From positions 248,001 to 312,000 of the forward strand of contig MU277685.1 in the NCBI GenBank assembly GCA_022385805.1: 64,000 bases of DNA, in the 5' to 3' direction. Below the pieces are notes generated by a model, which was not told where the DNA came from, did not search any database, and worked only from the letters and a program-made list of their open reading frames with translations. Positions 1 through 11,718 of the stretch are shown here, piece by piece. The number at the start of each line of letters is the position of its first letter. The first letter of the stretch is position 1. The DNA comes from Pilatotrama ljubarskyi. Taxonomy: Eukaryota > Basidiomycota > Agaricomycetes > Polyporales > Polyporaceae. Position numbers and translations under genes: made by a program.

Positions 1-450
1 CCAGAGCAGAGTCGAAAGTGTCCCGGACGTCTTCAACATTCATACCATCTTGTCCCGAAGCCGTAGAGACGTGCAATGTACATTTGATACATTGGATTGC
101 GTCGTAACGTATACATTAACCTACTATACCGGCACACGCTCGCAGCCGCCGCGCACCAACCCAATCCAACCCAAGACATGATTAGCGTAAAACGACATTC
201 AGAATGCAGCACCAGACGGGAAACCGTAGCAGTAAAATCAAAGGTGATGCAGAGCAGAGAGACAAGATGGCCGTGTGTGTGTTAGATAGCGCGGCGTACA
301 GCGAGTGACTGGCAGCCTGACTACGGCTTGAGCGCAGTGTTGTGTTCTCCCGCGCAACCGGATGGCGAGGTCTGCCCCGACAACCCACACTCACTTGGCC
401 ACAGCGCCGGCGTGGCGCGCGGACCGAGACAGACTGAAGCGAGTACTCAC
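1..450. other. Left-edge stretch without a recognisable gene
   Basis: Intron 1 of PDS5 starts here on the minus strand. I found no convincing acceptor followed by Pds5-like sequence. Candidate acceptors lead to stops within a few dozen codons. An open minus-strand frame covers bases 182-450, but its composition looks like noise. Confidence 0.4.
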
Positions 451-1071
451 CGCGTTCTTGTCCATGAACTGCGCCATAATGATCTCGAGGACCTCGGAGG
501 GCAGGCTCTGGCACTCGTCTATGAGGGCGATGAGGATGTCGGCCATGAAGAGCTCGATCTTCTTTGCGAGGTCGCGGCGGACGAGACCAAAGAAGTCGCG
601 GAAGATGTCGACCATGAGGTCGTCGCCGTTGGGGAGGTCGCAGACGAGGACGACGCTCTTGACGGTGGAGAGGGACTCGAGGAGGTGAAAGTACTCGTTG
701 TAGTAGGGCGAGTCGGGGCCCTTGAGGCCGGTGGTGAGCTGTCGGAAGAACTGGAAGATGTCGCGGAGCTCTGCCTGGGTGTATGGCGCGTCGGGGGCGT
801 AGAGACGGAGGAGGTCGGCGAGACAGCAGGCGGCGTAAGCCTTGACGCCGCGGTCCTTGTGGAGGAGGATGGAGGGGTTGATGAGCTCCTTGCGGACGTG
901 GTTGAGGGAGGGGACGTCGACGTGCTCCTGGTCCATGTCTGCGAGCTCGTGGTGGAGGGCCTTGAGTTTCTTGAGGAGAGCATCTGTCGCGAGGCCTTTT
1001 CCGATGAGTTTGTCGCGGAATCTGAGTTTCGTGGGCGAGGGCTGCCCGTGTGTACGCGTCTGGGCGACCAT
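451..1071 (-). CDS. PDS5: Sister chromatid cohesion protein PDS5, N-terminal exon only
   Basis: This 207-codon exon starts at the ATG at 1071-1069 (MVAQTRTHGQPSPTKLRF) and ends at a GT donor (GTGAGTACTC, 450 downward) after MAQFMDKNA. The sequence matches the N-terminus of fungal Pds5/Spo76: helical HEAT-type segments with KGVKAYAACCLADLLRLYAP and FQFFRQL. Pds5 binds cohesin and regulates its loading, maintenance and release on chromatin. The full protein is normally about 1,200 residues, so most of the gene is missing. The remaining 450 bases to the window edge show no reading frame resembling the expected next segment. Either intron 1 runs past the edge or the gene is truncated or rearranged. 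It faces NAA15 across a short shared promoter. Identity is good; intactness is doubtful. Confidence 0.75.
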
Positions 1072-1173
1072 GCTCGCGTGTGGCGGACGACCGAGTGCAA
1101 GATTGAGAATATCCAGACTCGGTGAGAGCGCGTCGCGCGTTGTTTGGCCCTGTTTGCCCCGCCCTCTCCGCCA

Positions 1174-1194
1174 CTGTACTGTACTGTACTGTAC
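1174..1194. repeat. Short tandem repeat (CTGTA)x4 in the PDS5-NAA15 promoter
   Basis: Four consecutive CTGTA units followed by C lie in the 187-base divergent promoter between the PDS5 and NAA15 start codons, about 65 bases upstream of NAA15. Confidence 0.8.
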
Positions 1195-1258
1195 AACGGT
1201 GCCAGTGCTGGACTCCCTCCGTCTGCACTCGCTCGCCGCTCTCGCCCGTGCTTTCGCC

Positions 1259-4200
1259 ATGGCCCCCACCGCCGGCCCCCCCTCTCGCGCTCTGCCCTCC
1301 AAGGAGTCTGCGCTCTTCAAGGAGGTCCTCCACTACTACGAGGACAGGCAGCTCAAGAAAGGCCTCAAGACCGCAGACACCATCCTCAAAAAGTTCCCCA
1401 ACCATGGCGGTACGCATCCCTGCGTATATGCGTCGTGTGATCGCTCATGTGTCCCCAGAGACGCTATGCATGAAGGGACTCATCCTCACCCACATGGGTC
1501 GCCGCGAGGAGGGCTTCGAGCTCGTCAAGCAGGGCGTCCGCCTCGACCTCACCTCTCACATATGCTGGCATGTATTCGGCCTCATCCAGAAGGGCCAGAA
1601 GAACTACGAGGAAGCGCTCAAGTCGTACACCCAGGCACTTCGATTTGACAAGGTGAGTTAGTCCGATGATTATACGCGTACACTTGTGCCCTCTCTCGGC
1701 GATCGCCTCTGCATAATCGGCCCGCCGTCCAATAGGCTGCTTCCCTCCTGCAGACGTGCACCGGACCACCGTCGATCCTGCATGCTACGCTCCCGCTACA
1801 GCAGGGCTCTGGCCTGACCGTGCGCAACATCTCTCGGCTCGATGACGAAGGCTTGCTCGGACGATGCGTCCAGTTGCATCCTGGTCCCGTAGAACCAGAA
1901 GAGTCCAATCCCTGCCTCTCCCCCGAAGGATAGGGAGAACACATTGTATGGATGCAGGTAGACCTGTGAGAGCCTTGCGCCTGTATGCGGTATAGCATCA
2001 GTATGAGAGTATTCCATCGCGCTGCAAAGTCTGGGGACTGCACTGCTCTGTTCGGCACTTTCTGAAGCGAACCAAGCCCCAAGTAATGAGAAGCTAACAT
2101 CACCGCCGTAGGAGAATATGAACATCCTCCGGGACGCTGCACATCTCCAGACGCAACTCAGGCATTACGACGCCCTCGTCGAGACCCGGCACACGCTCCT
2201 TCGCCTCCGCCCCCAGCTCCGACAAAACTGGATTGCCCTGGCCGTCGCATACCACCTCAATGGCAACCTCACCGAAGCGAAGCACGTCCTCGAGCAGTTC
2301 GAGCGAATAGTCAAGGTGCGCCCACTCTCAGACCTACTGCCACGGGGGATAGACATACCGTGCCTTTCTACATAGAACGTGCCGGACTACGACATTGAGA
2401 TGTCTGAGATCCTGCTGTACCACCTCCGTGTCCTCGAAGAGCTCGGCGAGTACTCGGAGGCGCTCGCGCTCCTCGACGCCAACGCAAAGTCGCGCACAAT
2501 CGTCGACCGCACCGCAATCATGGAGTTCCGAGGTGAGCCGCGCTCTGCGCTGGCGTGAGGTACGTAACCAATGCTCACGCGAGCGTGTCCAGCACGTTTG
2601 CTGTCGAAGCTTGGCAGCGAGGAGGCGCAGCAGGCGTGGCAGGGCCTCATCGAGCAGAACCCGGATTGCTACGACTACTACAAGGGCTTTCTGGCCAATA
2701 GCGGTGTGGACCTCGGTAGGTGCATTATGACTCGATCCTCGTAGGGGCGTGACTGACGTACATGCAGACGCGATCACGGACGAGACGCGAGGCACGGCAC
2801 TTCAGACTCTGCGCGACTTCTCGCAGCAGTTCGCCCGCGCGGCCGCACCACAACGTATAGCGCTGAGTGTCGCCGTCGGTACGTCCCGCGTGTATGTTCG
2901 CCTCCCAGTACGAGACTCACCACCCGCAGGCGACGAGTTCAAAGCGCTCATTGAGCCCTACCTCCGCTCGCGCCTCGAGAAGGGCGTCCCCTCGCTCTTC
3001 ACCGACCTCAAGGCGCTCTATCGCGACGCCTCCAAGCGGGACGCGATCGAGTCCGTCGCGCACGCGCTCCTCGAGGCCTTCAAGCACGCGCCCGACGCGC
3101 CCTGTCCCTCGCACCTCGACCCGACGACGTACATCTGGACGCTGTACTTCCTCGCGCAGCACCACTCGCACTTGGGCCGGCACAAGCGTGCGCTGGAGCT
3201 GCTCGACGCTGCCCTTGCGCACACGCCGACGCTGCCGGAGTTGTACCTGTTCCGCGGACGCGTGCTGAAGCGGTGTGGGGACCCGTACGGGGCGGCGAGA
3301 TGGGTCGACCAGGCGCGCCTCCTGGATCTGCAGGATCGGTTCTTGAATGCACGATGTGGGAAGTACAGGCTGCGGGCGGGCCTTGTGGAGGAGGCCGTGG
3401 AAGTGTTTGGGCTGTTCACGAAGGTGAGTTTGTGTGTCGTGCCTGCGAGCGAGTCAGTGCTGGTGGCTGATGACTGCGTGTCTAGAAAGACGCCCCGAGT
3501 CCGGCGCAAGACCTCGAGGACATGCAGAGTCTGCTGTACTTGACGGAAGAGGCGGATGCCCAGCTGCGCAACGGCAACTTCGCGATGGCGCTGAAGAAGT
3601 ACGCGGCGATCCAGAAGGTATGTCCGCACCCTCACCTGCACGGCCGCGCTCGGCTGAACCTCTGATGCTTGGACCGTCGACAGGTCTTCGACGACTTCGA
3701 GGACGACCAGTTCGACTTCCACGGGTACTCCGTGCGCAAGTTCACGATCAACATCTACCTGAAGTAAGCCTGTGTGGGCGACACTCCCATGTGCACGGCA
3801 CTGACCTCCGCGACCGTGGATAGCCTCTTGAAGTGGGAAGACACTCTGCGGTCACATCCATCATATGTTCACGCCGCCATCGAGGCGTCCCGAGTAGGTT
3901 TTCACTACATATATCCTGGTCGGTCATGCTGATTCACCGAATAGATACTTGTGAGGCTGCACGATGACCCGTCACTAGCCTCCAAGCCCGCATCACAGTG
4001 TAAGCCGCTCCCTCTCTTCGTGGCCCGTAGCTTCGCCGACAACTTCCTCGCAGCGCACCTCTCAGAAGCGGAGAAGAAGGCGAAGAAGAAAGCGAAGAAG
4101 GCAGAGAAGAAGGTCCAGGAGGAAGCCAAGAAGGGTACTTATCCGTAACGCCACATTACATGCCGTGGCATGCTGACTTCAAGCAGCCGCCGGCAGCGCA

Positions 4201-5093
4201 ACGAACGAGGACAAGGGCCTCGAAGCAGGCCCGCCCAAAGATGACGACCCGGACGGCACGAAGCTCCTCCAAGCTCCAGAACCCCTCGAGCGCGCGGCGA
4301 AGCTGCTCAAGCCGCTCAGCACGCTGGCAAAGGGCAACGTCGAGGCTTGGATCGCGATCTACGACGTGGCGGTACGGCGAAGTGAGTTAACTTATGACGA
4401 GGTTGAGCGCGGATAGCGGCGGCCTGACGAGGATTGGAACCGCAGAAAAGTACCTGCAGGCGCTGCAAGCCCTCAACCATGCACACTCACTAGACGCGGA
4501 CCATCCAGAGCTGCATGTCCGCGTAGCCGACTTCAAGCGTCGATGTGGGTCGAACGAGTGCTATGTTCCACGACGGAGTCGTGCTGATGCCTAAGCTATA
4601 GGGACATCGCTGTCTGAGAAACCATCAGAAACCGTCACGAATGTCGTCTCAGCGTCTTTCTCCAAGCTCCTCCCGGACGAAGTCTCGCTGGAACACTTCA
4701 ACTCCCAATACGTCCAGAAACATCCGTCGCGCGGAGACGTCATCCTCGCTGCTGCCAAGGTATCGCGAACGCTGGGTGCTCGGCGAGAAGAGGTCGAGAG
4801 CGCCGTCTTCGGCGCACTGAACGCCGATGTCGAGCTGACCTTCGAGGTGAGCCAGGCCCTCACCGAAATTCCAAAGCTCATATACTGAGCCTTGAAAGAC
4901 CGCCCTCGCTATCGACGCGTTCTTGTTCGAGATCCAGTCTCCGCGCGAGGACGACTTCCGGACGGCGTGCAAGCATAGGTTCGAGCTCTCGACGCTGTTC
5001 GAGCCTCGTGACAAGCTGCCGGAGCTGCGCAAGAGCGCCATCCAGAGTAGCATCGTAGACACGAACGAGGAGAAGGACGAGGTCATCAACTGA
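1259..5093 (+). CDS. NAA15: N-terminal acetyltransferase A auxiliary subunit (NAA15/Nat1)
   Basis: The protein is about 868 residues from 16 exons: 1259-1409, 1459-1652, 2112-2315, 2376-2532, 2593-2715, 2768-2878, 2930-3423, 3486-3617, 3684-3763, 3824-3893, 3945-3997, 4031-4134, 4187-4381, 4446-4544, 4602-4846, 4899-5093. The joined lengths keep frame. It is a TPR superhelix (CMKGLILTHMGRREEGFELV, ALKSYTQALRFDK, LPELYLFRGRVLKRCGDPYG) with a Lys/Ala/Glu-rich charged stretch around 4070-4130, as in Naa15. The length matches the family (human about 866). Naa15 anchors the catalytic Naa10 to ribosomes for N-terminal acetylation. Intron 2 (1653-2111) is 459 bases, far longer than the others. The gene is divergent from PDS5 and convergent with the kinase gene downstream. 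Confidence 0.93.
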
Positions 5094-5381
5094 TTGCCCT
5101 GCATCCTCGAACCCATAGATGGTACCTCATAGCCATAGGTAGACCATGTCGCATTCTAGTGTAGCCTAGCAACACCAATGCTCGCACGAAGTATAAATTC
5201 GCTCTTCCTAGAAAGTCCCCGATTCCGTGACCCAAGAAACTAGGATTGATGCTAGATTATACAAAGGACTATTGACGACCGTGATGATGAGGTGTATGTG
5301 CATGCATTGTGCGTACGTGGGATGGATGGGAGTGTATATGATCGATAGCAATATCAAAGCGCGGTTGGTGACGTATGCTCA

Positions 5382-8300
5382 TCAGCCGTAGTTCAGCCCT
5401 CCGCCGCCGCCACCGCCTCCGCCGTATCCGCCATTGTGTCGCTGCTCGCGGGGTGGAGCAGCAGCTCTACCCATCGACATGGGCATCGGCGGTCTCGGAG
5501 GCAAATGCGGCGCAGGTCTTCCGAAGGGCGGTGGAGGCAAGGACTGCGCCATGGCGGCGATAGGCACAATCTGCGGCGGGGGCTGACCCGGCCGCAGGGA
5601 GATAGGTGGCAATGTAGGGGGCGGGACGGCTGCGTGTCCGTAAGGGGGATATGGGGCGGGCGGAAGAGACATGTAGTTTGCAGCAGGCATCCCGGCACCG
5701 GGAGGGGGGTAGCGCGGAGGAGGAGGCCCGTTGCGGAACGCCTCGCGAGGAGGGGGAGGACGGCCATGGTGGATAGCACCAGTTGGCGGTGGTAGGGGCC
5801 GCGGAGGGCCGTCCGTGTGGTGAGGCATGGGAGGTGGCGCAGGTTGCTGGTGGCGTCGTCCACGTTTGTCGAATTCATGGGACGCTTCGTAGGTGGGCAG
5901 TCTACACGCGAGCGAATTTGTCGGTTAGTTCAAATCATGAAAGCCACAATATTGGAGCTTCAGTATTCTGAACGACTCACGTTTTCGGATCAGCTGGCAA
6001 GGGGTCAGTCCAGAAGTAGTCATGATCTAATGCTTGAGAGGCCGTCAAGCGCTCCCTTGGATTGCACACGAGCAGCTTATCCAAGAGGTCGACAGTCTCA
6101 GGACCGATACTGGACATCATTGTGAGCCAGGGCTAGCAGACATGTGACGAAGATACGGACGATTCATAGGTCTGCCTGAGTCGCCGGGGGCAGCAATTGA
6201 AGGTCTTCACGCCTTCACAACCCGGAAGAGAGTCGTACTCGGGCCAGGTTTGCGACGTTGGCGTTCCACAGAGGTGCCAGATCTTGTCCAACTGGTCCAA
6301 ATCTGACGCGCCCGGGAGTATTGGTTTACGGAAGAACATCTCGCCGAGCACGCAGCTGTAGGGTATGTCAGATTGGTGCACTTACGGCGAGGACAACTGA
6401 GTGTCAGCGACCGGGGGTACGTACCCAACACCCCACATGTCAACTTCGCCGCCATATTGACGCGCGCCCAGGAGCAGCTCAGGAGGACGATACCACCGTG
6501 TAACGACACAGTTAGTGTACTTGCGCTCACGGCCCCGCGCATCCTCCTTAACCTTGACGATGTTCGGATCGAACGCACGAGCGAGACCGAAGTCCGCGAT
6601 CTTCAAGCAGCCATCGTTGGAGATGAGCAAATTAGCTGCCTTCATATCGCGGTGAAGGATGTGATTCTAGAGAAAGTCGTCGGTTGGAGCGCAAGAGAAG
6701 CAATATGCGCCAGAGCATACCCGATGCATGTACTCAGTCCCTTCCAGGAGCTGCTTCATGTAGAGCTTGATCTGGCTGGGCGAGAGCTTGACCCGCTCAT
6801 TCTCCAGTAGACCTGCCAGATCATGGTCCATGTACGGGAAGACCATGTAAACCGACAACGGTGACTCCTTCCCGTGGCCTACGAGACAATACACGAAGGG
6901 ATTGTCAGATGCAATCGTTCGCTGCCGAGATACAAAGACACAAGCATACGTACTTCTCACGACAAACATATCAAGGATGTCGACGATGCAAGGGTGCTTG
7001 AGAGCCTTTAGAATCTTGATCTCGCGCAGGGCGGTGACCGGCATGCCCTCCTTCTCGTTATGCATCAAGATGCGCTTTAACGCGACGGTGTGACCTTTCT
7101 CGTTATGGATAGCCTTATGCACTTCTCTATGGTTGAATGAGCATCCGTTCACAAACCCCGCCAGCGCAGGGATGCACGAAGAAATCAGACGGAAGCGTCA
7201 AGACGTACCCGAACGTGCCTTCACCCAGTTTCGTTAACACAGCATAATCGCTCTGCTGACCACAGCCCACAAACATACGGCCGTAGGCCTGCAGTTCTTC
7301 TTCTCGAGTTCGATGCACAGGTTTCCGCCTGGGAGGACGGCGGACAGTAGGCTTGACTGCGCCAGCATCCTGACCTTGGTCCTGCCGCGGTACCGCTGAG
7401 CCTGCGGCGCGAACCTCGGACTCCTGCCTGGGGAGCGCAGAGGGGAGGGGTCGTGGCGAGCGTGTGTTGACTGGGGTAGGAGGTCTGGGAGGGAGTGATG
7501 CAGATAGAGGCGGCGGAGGGGGAGGCGGCCGTGAAGGTGGCGGGGGCGTCCCTAGGCACTCTCCCGCCCTATCCAAAGGAGGGGTGGCTCGAGGAGATAT
7601 AGGACCCGACTGGTCAACCGGGCGCGGCGATGGTGACCGAGGAGCATACGTCCCCGGAGAGCTTGTGTGGATATGCTGGCGTCCGGCTGCTTCGCCGTCC
7701 CACCGGCCTTCTCTATCCAATCCATGACGGCCATCTCGGTCATCATCATACCTGCTGCTAACAGAGTCGCGTCGTGGACGCCAGCGGGAATCACCATTCT
7801 TCCACCTCTCGTGATCATAGGCTCCGCGGATTGTACTTGGTAGGTCAGGTAGCACTGCGCGAGGGGCAGGTAGTCGATGCTTCTCCTTTTGAGAGCCGGG
7901 CGTCGGTGGTGACCTGGACCGCGCCGATGAGGGCGAGCGTGAGCTAGGCCTTCTCTCAGTATGCCGAGGAGGTGTTGGCGAGCGGTACGACCTCCGCTCG
8001 ATATCGCGAGAGTACTGTCTGGGAGGAGGGACATAACTCTGCGCCTCCCGCCGCGAGCGTTCATAACGATCTGGGGGAGGTTCCCAGCGGTCAGCGGCCC
8101 ACGACCTTCCATAGCGGTCGTCAGGCCTTGGAGGCAAGCCAAAAGGCTGCCTATGTGCGTCGTCCTCTCGATGTCTCCGCTCGTCGTCGTGCGCCCTCGA
8201 CCTCTCCTTCCCTGTCCCGCTATGCGAGCTGCCTCCATTCTCTTGCGTAGTTGCCTTCTTCTTGAAAGGGAAAGGCACTTTCGCGACGGGCTTTGGGGGC

Positions 8301-8455
8301 GCCTTAACGGGCGAGGGGGATCTAGCCACTGAGGGCCGCGGGGGCGTCGCGTCCTCGAGTTCACCCTCTTCGGGGGATGAGGTCGCCTGGCGCTTGCTGG
8401 GTCTATCGCGGTCTGGCGACGTCGAGGCCGGTCGTTTGGGTAAAGAGGAAAACAT
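5382..8455 (-). CDS. BUR1: BUR1/CDK9-type cyclin-dependent kinase with long N- and C-terminal tails
   Basis: Translation starts at 8455 ([12 protein letters not shown]). The first exon runs to about 7209 and encodes some 400 residues rich in Arg, Ser and Pro. The kinase domain follows over several short exons: glycine loop GEGTFGEVHKA, VALKR lysine, PVTALREIK helix, catalytic [62 protein letters not shown] and [13 protein letters not shown] point to Bur1/Sgv1 and Cdk9 rather than Ctk1/Cdk12. This kinase phosphorylates the RNA polymerase II C-terminal domain and Spt5. The last exon encodes a Pro-rich tail ending in a glycine run. One intron (about 6171-6122) uses a GTCCGT donor. The Arg/Ser-rich N-terminus is more typical of Cdk12, so the architecture is mixed. 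Confidence 0.88.
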
Positions 8456-8702
8456 GACGAGACTGAGAACGACCAAGCGTCGACAGTCGAGGGACAGGAT
8501 ACATCGCAGCACGAATCCAGCAGCCACAACTTGCCGGGGGTACGTATTACATAAGCACGCCTATGCTAGCGGATCCGAAAGTGGAAGGTGAGTACGTTCG
8601 TCGACCGAAGCTGAGCCCTCTTCAATGATTGTAACTCCCTGGAAAGCGCACCAGATATGGCCGTAGAAGTACATTTATCTCCACGCTCTACACAAGAGTT
8701 CT

Positions 8703-11319
8703 TCACACTTCTCTCTGTCCGTTCTCATCTTTGTACCACAAATCCATGCCGGTCTTGCCCTCATACTCTTTCAGCAGCTTGGCAACGTCAGAGAATGTCA
8801 GATACTTGTTGACATTCATCATCTAGGCATGCAATGAGTACATAGTGAAGGGATCCCTTGATCACCGCACGGCGTACCAGCAGAAACGATCTCAACGCTC
8901 GCCAACCCGCGGCCTTGTGGATGAACTTCCAGTACTGGTCGAGGAAGCGTTCCACGCCGTCGTAGTAATGGTGTGTTATAAAACTGGACCTGGCCAGAAC
9001 CTCAGCGATTGCATCCGCCTTACACAGACGAGGAACTCACTTGTGTAGCATGATCCACCGGTTCCACAGCGCAAGCATCACCTTGTCCTCGTCACGCACG
9101 TCATCCATCTCGAACAGTTCCTCCTCTCGGTCTACGATCGCCCATGACATGATCCCAAACTCGTCAAGCGGAAGTTCATTCAGCAAGTCGTATATGCGCG
9201 GACCGCCGATGCGGCAAGAGTACACTTGCTCGCCTTCGCTGTTCGTCTCCGGCAGGAAGGGATACTGAGCGGCCGGGCCAAGTGGATCGGTGGGAGGGGG
9301 CGGGCTAGGGTAACGCTGAGGAAGGGAGCCGCGATATGAAGTGCCCGGTGCTACTGATACCCCCGATGTGCTCTCTCGAACTGATTGTAAGCGGGACGGC
9401 TGAAGCGGTTTGCTCTCTTCCGGTGTTTCTGATTCCCGGAGGAACTTCGTCTGCACCTCATCGTCCAGCTTCGGGAGGGGAGGCGGGGTGATAGGCGTCG
9501 AGAATTCCTCGTCATCACTGCTTGGAAGAAAGAGTGGTTGGCCAGTGCCAGAAGCTATAGGCTTTGCGACAATGGTGGTTCGGCTTGCCTCCCTGAAGTT
9601 CACTGTGAGCGAAACGAGCGGGCAAAGAAGATGGTAGGTCAGGTGCTACCTGAGTATATCGACATCCGACCTCATGTTCTCACTCTCGTGCTTGACATGC
9701 CCTTGGTGATCGTCGGACTCCCCTTTTCTGTCATCTTCCGAGGAGGACTCCTCGATTTCATCATAGTCGGGGAGCACGAGAGTGATCCGCCAACGGCGTG
9801 TCTGGACGATTCATTGTTTAGGTCGATGATTGTTATCGAGGGATACAGAGCGGGCACCCACATCTTTATGGTCAAGCTCCGCCCAGGAGACTTTGACATC
9901 TGCATGGTCACGTCTCAGATGATAAGCGAGCATGGCCCGAGTCTTGAAAGGCCCATGCAGCTGACAAAGAGGACAACACCAATGAGTCATGCTCCCCACC
10001 CATTCCTGACACTCCTGCTCGCCAGAGCTCCCCTCATCTTCGTCGTAACCATCCGGGTAGTACCGATATACGACCTTCACTGGTACCTGAGGCTTTTCTG
10101 CTGGGCTGGTAGGCACTCCTGAGCGTATGCATCGGTCTTCGAAGCCAGCTCGAAGGTTGGGTAGGTGGAAGGGCAGCCTTCCACGCTCTTGGAGGCGAAG
10201 TGGTCCTAGCGTTATTGCATCGAACGCGTCCAGCAGCTCGTCTACGTCCGAGTCCGAGTCCGAGATTTCAATTACGTCTTCCATCTCCCGATCAGAGGAG
10301 ATGTGCAGCTTGCGAGCCGCCTTGCCCAAGGGCCGCATGAGCCTGTCTGCACTGCTTGCTTGCTTGCGGGCAGCCTTTCCGATGAACGAGGGTGGAGCCG
10401 GAGTCCTGCTGGACAGTCGTGACGGGACGCGCACGCGCGGGGGCCTATAGTCCTTGTCAGCATGACGACTGAAGCTCTCGTATTGGGACGTCACGCTGAT
10501 TTGCGTCGGTACATACAAATCGTCATCGTCGCTATCGTCCGACTCTTCCGATGTCGAGGAAAGAAAGTCCTCGTCACGCCGATACGAAAGGAAACGTGGA
10601 GGCTCCCTCCGTCCAGCGCGACGATCCGGGGAGACTGCCATTGATTTCCTCGGCGACACGCCGGCTCGATGCTGGACGGACATAGCTGCGGTAGACATGC
10701 GCGGTAAGCTGCGGCCTGGCGTTGACTCGTCCCAGGGATTCTTTCGAGGCGTCCGCATGTCCTTCGCGTGCAGAGCCATAAAAGGTTTCGGAGGCGCATT
10801 CTTAACCGGCGGGGTGTTAGTACGGACGAGGGGCGCGATGTAGTTGAACGAGGACTGCGGTCGCTTTTGGGACGTGGACATCACCGATGCTGCCTTACGG
10901 GCAGCTTTGCGACCATCACCGCCTTGTTCGGCTGGGCGAGGGGCATTCTCGTGTCGCACTTGCACTGATAATCGCCCAGATTGCTTGGTGGCTCGCAGCG
11001 CGGTCTCTCTGTTCTGCGGGTGAGGTGGGTCTGGCTGGGCCTCATCCGATCTAGTCCGGCGCGAGTTGGGTCTGGTGAGCAGTCAGTCTATAGCAAAGAG
11101 ATATGCTTGTCACCTCGGACGAGCTGGCACACCGTCCCTTCCATGCACCTGGCTATTGACAGCGCCCGTCTTCCGCGCGGTCAGGGAACTGGGTTGCCCG
11201 ACATCTTGTGGCATACCAGCAGCAAGGTTCGTCTTCTGACCAGATTTAATTGCTGTCCCTGGGCGCCGGACTGGCTGGCCAGGCCCCGCATGTGAGGATC
11301 GGTTCGAAGAAGGGTCCAT
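8703..11319 (-). CDS. SUZ12-type PRC2 subunit: C2H2 zinc finger plus VEFS box
   Basis: Six exons (11319-11114, 11071-9847, 9801-9650, 9592-9041, 8983-8878, 8822-8703) join in frame to 786 residues. The N-terminal half is basic and Ser/Pro-rich with an acidic patch (SDSDSDVDELLDAF). A C2H2 finger (WCCPLCQLHGPFKTRAMLAY, then HLRRDH) is followed by an acidic linker. The C-terminus has the VEFS-box pattern: DEDKVMLALWNRWIMLHN, FITHHYYDGVERFLDQYW, then a helix before the stop. One finger plus VEFS box is the hallmark of Su(z)12, the Polycomb repressive complex 2 subunit needed for H3K27 methylation. It lies in tandem behind BUR1 and shares a promoter with DES1. The family call rests on motif order; overall similarity to animal Suz12 looks low. 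Confidence 0.78.
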
Positions 11320-11718
11320 AATAGTACTGTAACCCTAGTGCTTGCGAAGGTGGATCTTCGAGTCGAGGGTATCTCTGCTATATGCGACGTTCACTGTATT
11401 AGGCCACCAGCCAAAACTGAGTAGTGTGGTGTGATGTACTTGGGCGTACAAGGATCATCCAGGCTGATCGCGGTCCGGTTTATGACTCGCCTGCCAACAG
11501 TGAGAGAGCCCAGGTCATGTTTGGTGATGTTAGGATCAGAAGCCTTTGGACAACAGGCGTCAACAAGCTGATCTGCGCCCACCGGCAAGGCAACGGCGCC
11601 CAGATCCCGGAGAGCGCTCGAGTCGGTGCTGCCAGCAGCCATCAAAATTCGGCTGCTCCTCCCGCTTCCTCCCGTCCTCCTTCACTTTCTTGTCCTGCTT
11701 TATCGAATTTCAGGCATA
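11320..11718. promoter_or_regulatory. Divergent promoter region, SUZ12-like / DES1
   Basis: This 399-base spacer separates the two start codons. Pyrimidine-rich sequence precedes the DES1 ATG. I see no specific operator. Confidence 0.5.

Noticed and set aside
182..1417. 411-codon open frame, minus strand, over PDS5 exon 1 and NAA15 exon 1
   Set aside because: Arg/Pro-rich shadow of the GC-rich PDS5 exon in another frame; the overlapping frame has clear Pds5 similarity.
5382..8455. Ctk1/Cdk12 identity for the kinase
   Set aside because: [16 protein letters not shown] and [13 protein letters not shown] follow the Bur1/Cdk9 pattern, despite the Arg/Ser-rich N-terminus.
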